From contig NZ_FMCX01000001.1 in assembly GCF_900091555.1 (NCBI RefSeq), positions 1,116,001-1,180,000 of the forward strand: a DNA stretch of 64,000 nucleotides, written 5' to 3'. Shown here piece after piece: positions 57,519 through 64,000 of the stretch. This stretch comes from Micromonospora mirobrigensis. GTDB taxonomy: Bacteria; Actinomycetota; Actinomycetes; Mycobacteriales; Micromonosporaceae. Made by a program: the position numbers and the translations under genes. The first letter of the stretch is position 1. Each line of letters begins with the position of its first letter. Under the pieces are notes generated by a model. The model was not told where the DNA came from and searched no databases. It worked only from the letters and a program-made list of their open reading frames with translations.

Positions 57519-58615
57519 GCCGCACCCGCGCCGGTGGCGCCGGTCAGTTCCTCGACCAGCCGTTGGCAGAGCGCGGCGAGCGGGCCGCGGCCGGCCGCGG
57601 CGGGGGCCTCGCCCCGTTCCAGCCCGCGGCACAGTCCCGGCTCGGGGCGGAGCGTTCCGGCCAGCGGCAGGCCGAGCGCGCGAGCGACCTCGGTGGCCTT
57701 CAGCCGACCGGGTGCCGGGCCGCGGACGATGGCGGCCAGCTCGGCGCAGTGCGGTGCCGCCGCGGCGGCGACCCGGGCGGCCGCCGCCGTGGCCCGCAGC
57801 TCGGCGGGGACGACGAGGAAGGCCCGCTCGGCGGCCTGGAGGGCGACCACCGCGGCGTCGTCGAGCTGCCGGGGCAGGTCGATCACCACGAAGTCCCGGC
57901 CCCGCCGGGCGGCGTCCACGGTGGCCGCCATCGCCTGGGCGGGCAGGTTGAGCAGGTCTCCCCGGTCCCAGGACAGCACGACGAGGTCGCCCCGGCTGGG
58001 CAGGGCGCGGACCAGCGCGGGGGCGTCGACCCGGCCGTCGGCGTCGGTGAGCGAGGGCCACCGCAGGCCGTCCAGCTGCTCCCAGCCGAGCACCAGGTCG
58101 AGCCCGCCGCCGAGCGGATCGGCGTCCACCAGCAGGGTGCGCAGCCGGGCCCGGGCGGCCGTGACGGCAAGTCCACCGGCCAGCACGCTGGCCCCGGCCC
58201 CGCCCCGCCCGCCGAGCACCGCGACGATCCGCGCCGGGCCGGCGCCACCGCGGTCCGGTGTGCACTCGGCGAACCGGTCGACCAGCCAGGGCTCGGCGGC
58301 GGGCAGCGTCGCGACGTGCTCGGCGCCGATCAGCTCGGCGATCTCCCAGCGCGGGTCGAGCTGTCCCGCGCGGCCTACCAGGACCGTCCCGGGCCGGTGG
58401 GGCAGCCGGGCGCGCAGGCAGGCCTGCGCCTGATCGCTGCCGACCAGCACCAGGGGTGCGGGCAGCCATCGGGTCCGGGCGGCCGCGGGGTCGGCGGCGA
58501 GTTCCACCTCGGTGCCTCCCGCCGCGGCGAGGCGGAGCAGCTCGTCGAGGAGGTCACCGTCGGAGGTCACCAGCAACGGCAGTCGCGGGCGGGCGGGGAA
58601 GGTACGGGGTGGCAT
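57515..58615 (-). CDS. ssd: Ssd/CpaE-like septum-site determining protein
   Basis: 366 residues. N-terminal receiver-like domain (LVTSDGDLLDELLRLAAAGG) and a MinD/ParA-like ATPase domain with the deviant Walker A GGRGGAGASVLAGGLA (lacking the signature lysine KGGxGK), and VVIDLPRQLDDAAVVALQAA. In mycobacteria Ssd (Rv3660c) affects septation and stress; in Tad systems CpaE localises the apparatus. First gene of the operon, ATG preceded by GGAGG. The missing Walker lysine suggests little ATPase activity, as in other Ssd proteins. Confidence 0.87.
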   Translation of the reverse strand: MPPRTFPARPRLPLLVTSDGDLLDELLRLAAAGGTEVELAADPAAARTRWLPAPLVLVGSDQAQACLRARLPHRPGTVLVGRAGQLDPRWEIAELIGAEHVATLPAAEPWLVDRFAECTPDRGGAGPARIVAVLGGRGGAGASVLAGGLAVTAARARLRTLLVDADPLGGGLDLVLGWEQLDGLRWPSLTDADGRVDAPALVRALPSRGDLVVLSWDRGDLLNLPAQAMAATVDAARRGRDFVVIDLPRQLDDAAVVALQAAERAFLVVPAELRATAAAARVAAAAAPHCAELAAIVRGPAPGRLKATEVARALGLPLAGTLRPEPGLCRGLERGEAPAAAGRGPLAALCQRLVEELTGATGAGAA

Positions 58616-59093
58616 CGTGGCCTCCAGCGGTCGGGCTCGGGTGCTGGACCAGACCCTGCCCCCGAGCGCCCCTCCGGGCGACGCCCCACCGCTCGCCTGT
58701 GGACAGCGGGCGGCGTTGTGGACGACGACCCGCCGGCCCGGTGGATCTGTTATGGAGGACGTCCCCCGCGAGCGCCGGTCCGCATTGTCGAAGAGCGGAC
58801 AACCGCACCGACTGTGAGCAGGCATTCTGCGCCGAAATCATGATCCGGAACAGATTTCCGGGCCATATCAGCGATCGGCGCCGACGGTTCGTCACGTGTC
58901 CGGACCGGCCGTCGCGAAATCGGCCTGACCAGCGGACCCGTCGGCTCGACCCGGGTCCACCGAGCCGGAGACAGTTGACGAACGTTCTCGTTGTTTCTGC
59001 CCTGCGGAACCATTGACGTCGGGCAACGACCGCCCCGGATAATCGTTCCCCGGTGCCGCGTGGGGCGGCACCGGGGACGCCGAAGGCGGGGCC
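58616..59093. other. Divergent region between ssd and the VHL-domain gene
   Basis: No supported ORF. Holds the promoter of the downstream gene (59013-59043). Nothing else recognisable except AT-rich patches. Confidence 0.5.
59013..59043 (+). promoter_or_regulatory. Housekeeping-type promoter
   Basis: TTGACG (59013-59018), 19-nt spacer, GATAAT (59038-59043). Close to consensus apart from the long spacer. Confidence 0.55.
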
Positions 59094-59900
59094 ATGGCCG
59101 ACGCACCGGAAGTCAAGCCTGGACACGGATCACCGTTGCGACCGGACGGACGTACACCGGAGATCGCTCCGTCGTGGACGGCCCGGCGCCGTGGCACCGG
59201 GGAGGCGCCGTCGCGGGGCTGGACCACGTCGGGCCCGATCGCGGAGCGCGACGGCGGCCGGGCGGAGTCCCGGACCGTGTTCGTGCTGACCCTGGTGGGG
59301 GTCGGCGCGCTCGCCGTGGTGCTGCTGGCCCTTCAGCCGTTCTTCGCCTCGCCGCGCCGGGCGGGGCTGCCGCCGCCCCAGGCCGGCGAGGTGATCGGCG
59401 TCGCGGGCCCGTCGACGCCGGCGCCCGCCCCGCCCGGCCGGACCTTCTCACCGGCGCCGGTGTCGCTCTCGACCCGGCTGGCCTCGCCGAAGGCGAAGCC
59501 GACACCGAAGCCGACCGGCACCGCGATCACCCGACCGCCCGACCGGCCGAGCACGTCGCCGGCCAGCACCGCTCCGCCGCCACCGCCGCCGACCACCCAG
59601 CCACCGGTGCCGGGGCCCGGCGAGCTCTCGCCGTTGCCCCCGTCGCAGGAGCCGAGCCTGCGGTCCAGCGGCGGCGGCCCGGAGACCTTCGTCGACTTCG
59701 CCAACGCCCGATCCGAGCCGGTGACGGTCTATTGGCTCGACTACGGCGGCCAGCGGCAGCCCTACACCTCGCTGCAACCCGGGCAGTCGTACCGCCAGCA
59801 GACCTATGTCGGGCATCCGTGGGTGGTGACCGACGGCGCGGGTGTCGCCCTGGTCTGCTTCCTGCCCGCCCCGGAGATCGCCAGCGCCGTCGTCCGCTGA
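59094..59900 (+). CDS. Membrane protein with C-terminal VHL-beta-like domain
   Basis: 268 residues. Cytosolic N-terminus about 60 residues, one membrane helix (TVFVLTLVGVGALAVVLLAL, about 61-80), a Pro-rich extracytoplasmic linker of about 110 residues, then residues about 200-268: FVDFANARSEPVTVYWLDYG, RQPYTSLQPGQSYRQQTYVG, HPWVVTDGAG. This last part matches the beta domain of the von Hippel-Lindau tumour suppressor family found in bacteria, which in eukaryotes binds hydroxyproline. ATG 59094, ribosome site AAGGCGGGG. Ligand unknown. Confidence 0.82.
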   Translation: MADAPEVKPGHGSPLRPDGRTPEIAPSWTARRRGTGEAPSRGWTTSGPIAERDGGRAESRTVFVLTLVGVGALAVVLLALQPFFASPRRAGLPPPQAGEVIGVAGPSTPAPAPPGRTFSPAPVSLSTRLASPKAKPTPKPTGTAITRPPDRPSTSPASTAPPPPPPTTQPPVPGPGELSPLPPSQEPSLRSSGGGPETFVDFANARSEPVTVYWLDYGGQRQPYTSLQPGQSYRQQTYVGHPWVVTDGAGVALVCFLPAPEIASAVVR

Positions 59901-59930
59901 GCCGTGCTCGGCCACACCGCCCGGAAAGGG

Positions 59931-59962
59931 ACGACCCCCGTCGGGGGGGTGACGGGGGTCGT
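59931..59962 (+). terminator. Terminator after the VHL-domain gene
   Basis: A perfect 12-bp stem ACGACCCCCGTC / GACGGGGGTCGT with an 8-nt G-rich loop, 31 bp past the stop. Confidence 0.8.
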
Positions 59963-60049
59963 CGGCGGTTCGGCTCCGGGGGGGTTGAGCCGAACCACTC
60001 AGCGGTCACGGGGGGTGCAACCGCCGAGGGTCTGTCCGGGGTACGAGAC

Positions 60050-60127
60050 ATGAACACTCGTCGTGATGACAAGCATGCCGCAGCAACGTGCACACGTCGA
60101 GTGCCGTCAGCCCTACTCACCGCCTAA
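60050..60127 (+). CDS. Possible 25-codon ORF
   Basis: ATG at 60050 begins MNTRRDDKHAAATCTRRVPS and ends at TAA 60127; a weak purine-rich stretch GGGGTACGAG precedes it. Its codons are less GC-rich at the third position than neighbours, so it may be chance. No homologue recognised. Confidence 0.2.
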   Translation: MNTRRDDKHAAATCTRRVPSALLTA

Positions 60128-60239
60128 TTTTGATGACTTTCGGTGTGAGGGGCGTCACTTTGAGCGCTGTCGCCACGTCGGGTCCGGGAATCTCCCCACT
60201 GCCTGACCCCGGCCACCCGCCGACCCTGCGTGATCGGGC

Positions 60240-60245
60240 TAGACT
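60240..60245 (+). promoter_or_regulatory. Leaderless -10 box
   Basis: TAGACT, 8 nt before GTG 60254. Confidence 0.55.
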
Positions 60246-60253
60246 TTCGCGCC

Positions 60254-61060
60254 GTGGGCCGAAGTGCCGCTTTCTTCGATCTGGACAAGACCGTCATCGC
60301 CAAGTCGAGTGCCTTGGCGTTCGGCCGTCCGTTCTACCGTGACGGCCTGATCACCCGACGGGACGTGGTCAAGTCGGCGTACGCGCAGCTGATGTTCCGG
60401 TTGGGCGGCACCGACGAGCAGACCATGGCCCGCACCCGGGACTATCTCGCCACGCTCTGTAAGGGGTGGCAGGTGGAACAGGTCCGCCAGATCGTCGCGG
60501 AGACGCTGCACGAGCTGATCAACCCCTACGTGTACGCCGAGGCCGCCGCCCTGATCGAGGAGCACCAGGCGGCCGGCCGGGACGTCGTGCTGGTCTCCGC
60601 CTCCGGCGAGGAGATGGTCCGGCCGATCGGCGCGCTGCTCGGCGTGACCGACGTGATCGCCACCCGGATGGCGGTCGAGGACGGCCGGTACAGCGGGGAG
60701 GTCGAGTTCTACGCGGCCGGCCCGAGCAAGGTCGACGCCGTGGGCGAGCTGGCCACCGAGCGCGGGTACGACCTGACCGACTGCTACGCGTACTCCGACT
60801 CGTACAGCGACCGCCCGCTGCTGGAGTGCGTGGGCCACCCGACCGTGGTCAACCCGGACCGGGCGCTGCGCAAGCTGGCCGCGGAGAACACCTGGCCGGT
60901 GCTGGAGTTCCGGCACCCCATCCCGCTGGGCCGGCGACTGCGGGAACGCCCCGCCGTGCCGGTCGCCGCCGCGGCGCTCGGCGTCGGGGTCGGGGTGGCC
61001 ATCGGCATCGCCTGGTACGGCCGGCACCGCCGCACCCGCACCGCCGTCCCCGCCGCCTGA
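60254..61060 (+). CDS. HAD-IB family phosphatase (SerB-like)
   Basis: 268 residues. Nucleophile motif FFDLDKTVIAKS, motif II LVSASGEEMV, motif III/IV GPSKVDAVGEL ... CYAYSDSYSDRPLLE. A C-terminal hydrophobic helix (AVPVAAAALGVGVGVAIGIA) may anchor it in the membrane. It likely dephosphorylates a serine-phosphate-like or lipid-phosphate substrate. Leaderless GTG. Counterpart, by position, of Rv3661 in M. tuberculosis. Confidence 0.88.
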   Translation: MGRSAAFFDLDKTVIAKSSALAFGRPFYRDGLITRRDVVKSAYAQLMFRLGGTDEQTMARTRDYLATLCKGWQVEQVRQIVAETLHELINPYVYAEAAALIEEHQAAGRDVVLVSASGEEMVRPIGALLGVTDVIATRMAVEDGRYSGEVEFYAAGPSKVDAVGELATERGYDLTDCYAYSDSYSDRPLLECVGHPTVVNPDRALRKLAAENTWPVLEFRHPIPLGRRLRERPAVPVAAAALGVGVGVAIGIAWYGRHRRTRTAVPAA

Positions 61061-61155
61061 CCCGCCCGGGTCGCCCTCCAGGCACAGATCGACGCCCCAT
61101 CGCGCCGTAGCGCGTCCAGGACAGACCCTTCGTGGCCGCTCGGTCGTCCAGCCTC

Positions 61156-61205
61156 TTGAGCGACTGCTCAATCGACGCTACCCTCCGCGTTGAGCGGGTG
61201 CTCAA
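61156..61205 (+). promoter_or_regulatory. Twin TetR operators flanking a -10 box
   Basis: TTGAGC-GACT-GCTCAA (61156-61171) and TTGAGC-GGGT-GCTCAA (61190-61205), perfect 6-bp arms, centres 34 bp apart, with TACCCT (61178-61183) between. The last gene of the operon is tetR, so autoregulation is expected. Confidence 0.82.
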
Positions 61206-61219
61206 AACGGGAGGTCGAG

Positions 61220-62113
61220 ATGAGCGGGACGGACGAACGGCCACGGCGTACCAGGGCGAACTGGGTGCTGGCCGGCATGATCGCGGCCTGCGGGCTGGCC
61301 CTCTTCGTGACCACCGTCAGCCAGGGGCACGCCGACAGCGCGCTGCTCTTCGTGGCGCTGCCGGTGCTGCTGGCCGTGGCACTCGCCCTCACCCCCGGGC
61401 GTACGGCGCACGGCCGGGTCTTCTCGGTGACCACGATCGCCCTGCTCCTGGCGGCGGTCGCGCTGCACGAGGGCGCGGTCTGCGTCATCCTGGCGGCTCC
61501 GCTGGTGTACGCGGTGGCGCACGGCACCACGGCGGCGATCGACGCGGTACGCCGCTGCGAGCGCTCGTACGCGGTGCTGGCCGTGCCGCTGCTGCTCCTG
61601 CCCGGGCTGGAGGGCAGCGGTGTCGCCCCTCGCTTCGATCCGGAGCAGTCGGTCGAGGTGGTACGGGTGGTCGCCCTCCCCGCCGACCAGGTCGCCGCCC
61701 GGCTGGCCCACGGCCCCCACCCGGTCGGGGTCCGGTCGGTGCCGTTGCGGCTGCTCGGCGTCCCCACCCCGGGGCAGGTCACCGGGGACGGGCTCGACCC
61801 GGGTGACCGCTGGATGTTCGGTTACCACGGCAGCGCGCACGGCCCGGGCGGGCACCTGGTCGCCGAGGTGGCGGCCCACGAGCCCGAGCACCTGGCCTTC
61901 CGGTTCGTCGAGGACACGTCGATCACCGGGCGCTGGCTCGCCTTCGAGCACGCCGACCTGCGCTGGCGGCCGGTCGACCCGGGCCACACCGAGGTGCGCG
62001 TCCGGGTCGACTTCCGGCGCGGGCTCGACCCCTCCTGGTACTTCGGTCCGCTCCAGGACGTCCTGCTCGGCGCGGGCGCCGGTCACCTGCTGGACATGCT
62101 GGCCCTGCGATGA
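61220..62113 (+). CDS. Four-helix membrane protein with C-terminal SRPBCC-like region
   Basis: 297 residues. Four hydrophobic segments: WVLAGMIAACGLALFVTTVS, LLFVALPVLLAVALALT, SVTTIALLLAAVALHEGAV and ILAAPLVYAVAHGT, then a soluble region (VVRVVALPADQVAARLAHGP, FRFVEDTSITGRWLAFEHAD, VRVRVDFRRGLDPSWYFGPL) resembling SRPBCC/CoxG proteins. Function unknown. GGGAGG before ATG 61220; 4-bp overlap with the next gene. First gene of a TetR-autoregulated operon. Confidence 0.75.
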   Translation: MSGTDERPRRTRANWVLAGMIAACGLALFVTTVSQGHADSALLFVALPVLLAVALALTPGRTAHGRVFSVTTIALLLAAVALHEGAVCVILAAPLVYAVAHGTTAAIDAVRRCERSYAVLAVPLLLLPGLEGSGVAPRFDPEQSVEVVRVVALPADQVAARLAHGPHPVGVRSVPLRLLGVPTPGQVTGDGLDPGDRWMFGYHGSAHGPGGHLVAEVAAHEPEHLAFRFVEDTSITGRWLAFEHADLRWRPVDPGHTEVRVRVDFRRGLDPSWYFGPLQDVLLGAGAGHLLDMLALR

Positions 62114-63465
62114 CCCTGGCCCGGCACCTGAGCCTGGCGCTTCCCCTGCTGGCGGTGCTGGCCGCCGGCCGGGTCGAACGCTCCCGGGACGCCCGGGCCG
62201 CCGCGCTGCTCGCCTTCGTGGCCGCCGGGATCGGAGTGGCCGCGCTCGACGGGCTGGCCCGGCCGGCCGGCTGGTGGAACTTCGCACCGGTGGCGGGCAC
62301 CTTCCGTGGACTGCCGGTGGACCTGTGGATCGGCTGGTCGGCGCTCTGGGGCCCGCTGCCCGTGCTGCTGCGTCGGCACGTTCCACCGCCCCTCGCCCTG
62401 GGCCTGCTGCTCTGGCTGGACGCGGTGACGATGCCGGCGCTGTCGCCGCTGGTCCGGCTCGGCCCGCACTGGCCGGTGGGTGAGCTGGTCGGCCTGCTGG
62501 GCGTGGCAGCACCAGCGCAGCTGCTCGGTCGGTGCAGCGCCGACCGTCGGCACCTGGCCCTGCGTACCCTCCTCCAGTTGGGGCTCTTCGCCGCGCTGCT
62601 GCTGTGGTTCCTGCCCACCGTCGCGTTCGAGTTCGGCGACGGCTCCTGGGACCGGCTGACCGGGCTACCGGCGTCCCGGCTGCTGGTCCTCGCCCAGCTG
62701 GCGCTGCTGGCCGCCACACCGGCCCTGGCGGCGGTGCGGGAGCTCGCGGTACGCGGCGGCGGCACCCCGTACCCGTGGGATCCGCCGCCGCGCCTGGTCA
62801 CCACCGGGCCGTACGCCTATCTGGCCAACCCGATGCAGGTCAGCGCCGTGGCGCTGGTGCTGCTGACCGCCGCGGCGACCCGCAGCCTGGCCCTGCTGGG
62901 GGTGGCCGGCGCGGCCGTGGCCTTCGGCGCCGGGGTGGCCAGGCCGCACGAGGGGGACGACCTGGCCCGGCGGCACGGCGGCCCGTGGCGGGACTACCGG
63001 CGCCGGGTCCGCGACTGGTGGCCGCGCCGCCGGCCGTACGCCGTCGGTCCGCCCGCCGTCCTCTGGCTGGACGACGGCTGCGGTCCGTGCGCCGCGACCC
63101 GCCGTTTCCTGGAGCGCCGCGACCCGGTGCACCTCATGATCCTGCCCGCCGCCGCGCACCAGTGGCGGGCCGAGTACGCGGGCGGCGACGGTCACACGGA
63201 TCGGGGGGTGGCCGCCGTCGCCCGCGCGCTCGACCATCTGCACCTCGGCTGGGCCCTGCTGGGCTGGACGCTGCGGCTGCCCGGGGTCACCTGGTTCGCG
63301 CAGCTGGTGACCGATGCGATGATCGCAGCGCCGCACCCGGCGAACCCGCGAGGAGAACGATGTCCGACACCAAGCAGCGCCTCCTCGACGGCACCATCGC
63401 GGCGATCCGGCAGCACGGCATCGCCGGGATCTCGGCCCGCACCATCGCCGCCGCCGCCGGGGTGA
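62110..63465 (+). CDS. ICMT-like methyltransferase fused to a DCC1-type thiol oxidoreductase domain
   Basis: 451 residues. N-terminal half has six or more membrane spans, then YPWDPPPRLVTTGPYAYLAN and ARPHEGDDLARRHGGPWRDY, the SAM-binding signature of isoprenylcysteine-type methyltransferases. After about residue 310 a DCC1/thiol-disulfide-like module begins (VLWLDDGCGPCAATRRFLER, CxxC = CGPC). The final 35 residues read through the start of tetR in another frame (106-bp overlap); a frameshift may have extended the ORF. Substrate unknown. Confidence 0.78.
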   Translation: MTLARHLSLALPLLAVLAAGRVERSRDARAAALLAFVAAGIGVAALDGLARPAGWWNFAPVAGTFRGLPVDLWIGWSALWGPLPVLLRRHVPPPLALGLLLWLDAVTMPALSPLVRLGPHWPVGELVGLLGVAAPAQLLGRCSADRRHLALRTLLQLGLFAALLLWFLPTVAFEFGDGSWDRLTGLPASRLLVLAQLALLAATPALAAVRELAVRGGGTPYPWDPPPRLVTTGPYAYLANPMQVSAVALVLLTAAATRSLALLGVAGAAVAFGAGVARPHEGDDLARRHGGPWRDYRRRVRDWWPRRRPYAVGPPAVLWLDDGCGPCAATRRFLERRDPVHLMILPAAAHQWRAEYAGGDGHTDRGVAAVARALDHLHLGWALLGWTLRLPGVTWFAQLVTDAMIAAPHPANPRGERCPTPSSASSTAPSRRSGSTASPGSRPAPSPPPPG

Positions 63466-63992
63466 ACCAGGCACTGGTCTTCTACCACTTCGGCACGGTG
63501 GACGACCTGTTGACGGCGGCCTGCCGGACGAGCACCGCCGAACGGGTGGGGCACTGGTCGCGCCGGCTGGCCGGGGTGAGGTCGCTGCGCGAACTGCTCG
63601 ACGTCGGGCGGGCCCTGCACGAGGAGGAGCGGCACCTGGGCAACGTCTCGTTCCTCGCCCAGATGCTGGCCGGCGCGCAGACCGACGAGCGGTTGGCCGC
63701 CCCGACGGCCGCTGCGCTGCAACTCTGGGTGGACGAGATCGAGTCGGTGCTGCGCCGACTGCTGGCCGGCTCCCCGTTCGCCGAGATCGCCGACGTGCCC
63801 GGCCTGGCCCGGGCGGTCTCCGCGGCGTTCGTGGGGTTGGAGCTCTACGACGGGGTGGACCGGGCCGGCGCCGAACGGGCGATGGCGGCGCTGGACCAGC
63901 TCGCCGTGCTCATCGAGATCGTCGACGACCTCGGGCCGATCGCCCGCCGGGCGGTACAGGCGAAGGTCAACCGGGCGACCCGCCGGGACTGA
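63360..63992 (+). CDS. TetR-family regulator of the membrane-protein operon
   Basis: 210 residues. HTH at 1-55 (KQRLLDGTIAAIRQHGIAGI, RTIAAAAGVNQALVFYHFGT). Ligand domain of TetR_C-type with helical ELLDVGRALHEEERHLG. AGGAGA precedes ATG 63360, which lies inside the preceding ORF. It probably binds the twin TTGAGC-N4-GCTCAA sites at 61156-61205 and represses this operon. Confidence 0.88.
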   Translation: MSDTKQRLLDGTIAAIRQHGIAGISARTIAAAAGVNQALVFYHFGTVDDLLTAACRTSTAERVGHWSRRLAGVRSLRELLDVGRALHEEERHLGNVSFLAQMLAGAQTDERLAAPTAAALQLWVDEIESVLRRLLAGSPFAEIADVPGLARAVSAAFVGLELYDGVDRAGAERAMAALDQLAVLIEIVDDLGPIARRAVQAKVNRATRRD

Positions 63993-64000
63993 GCCCGGCC

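Larger units (their letters stand above)
59901..60253. other. Intergenic region with terminator and leaderless promoter
   Basis: Holds the terminator at 59931-59962, a 25-codon ORF (60050-60127) and TAGACT upstream of the HAD gene. Little else recognisable. Confidence 0.5.

Overview
The window is about 73% GC, with third-codon-position GC bias, GTG/TTG starts, many leaderless transcripts with a TANNNT -10 box 6-8 nt from the start codon, and no insertion sequences, phage genes or CRISPR. This fits a chromosomal segment of a filamentous actinomycete. Two families of short palindromic repeats that I recall as abundant in Micromonosporaceae, together with the gene order, point to Micromonospora or a close relative; that placement is inference.

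Layout. 0-8.6 kb: the tail of a TipAS regulator, a quinone oxidoreductase, a divergent leaderless pair (fatty-acid-CoA ligase / Nudix hydrolase), an EamA exporter with a divergent LysR regulator, a 14-TM MFS drug exporter and a DJ-1/PfpI protein. 8.7-12.7 kb: heptose-type sugar genes (bifunctional kinase/adenylyltransferase HldE, a family-2 glycosyltransferase, an ADP-heptose:LPS-heptosyltransferase-like enzyme). 12.7-16.3 kb: stress genes (Hsp20, DUF2231, a SAP-like Ser-repeat protein, an SRPBCC protein), three of whose transcription units carry GTTT-N14/15-GGGTAC promoters of the SigB/SigH/SigF class. 16.4-22.3 kb: two tandem secreted subtilases. 22.4-30.1 kb: accessory metabolism and regulators (SDR/TetR, SRPBCC-ArsR-SRPBCC, SigE-type sigma factor with a membrane partner, an LPXTG surface protein, tRNA-Thr).

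30.2-53.1 kb is a conserved actinobacterial core: metallophosphoesterase, tmk (fused to an MFS domain)-holB-(YbaB and two ESX-like helical proteins)-ricT, a DSD1-type PLP enzyme, an aldonolactone oxidase-like flavoenzyme, topA, a lipoprotein, hppA, the anti-sigma kinase / BldG anti-anti-sigma pair, and an MrfA-like helicase. 53.1-61.1 kb is the Tad-type pilus locus (ssd, tadA, tadB, tadC, pilin-like DUF4244, TadE, Rv3654c-like) in one minus-strand operon of overlapping genes, followed by a VHL-beta-domain membrane protein and a HAD-IB phosphatase. From memory this order resembles topA...Rv3661 in Mycobacterium tuberculosis and SCO3540-SCO3557 in Streptomyces coelicolor. 61.2-64 kb is a self-contained operon of two membrane proteins and a TetR regulator with twin TTGAGC-N4-GCTCAA operators around its promoter.

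How parts connect: BldG and its kinase are a partner switch that in Streptomyces feeds SigH-type stress sigma factors, and the 8.6-15.5 kb stress genes carry promoters of that class, so switch and probable targets lie about 35 kb apart. The most unusual items are the repeats that supply stop codons to their neighbours, a heptosyltransferase-like gene in an Hsp20 stress operon, a shared C-terminal tail on two unrelated exporters, a coding minisatellite in tadC, a bacterial VHL-beta protein, and a methyltransferase/thiol-oxidoreductase fusion overlapping a tetR gene by 106 bp. Nothing here is a clear-cut wholly new system; the best candidates are the stress-linked heptose gene set and the repeat elements.
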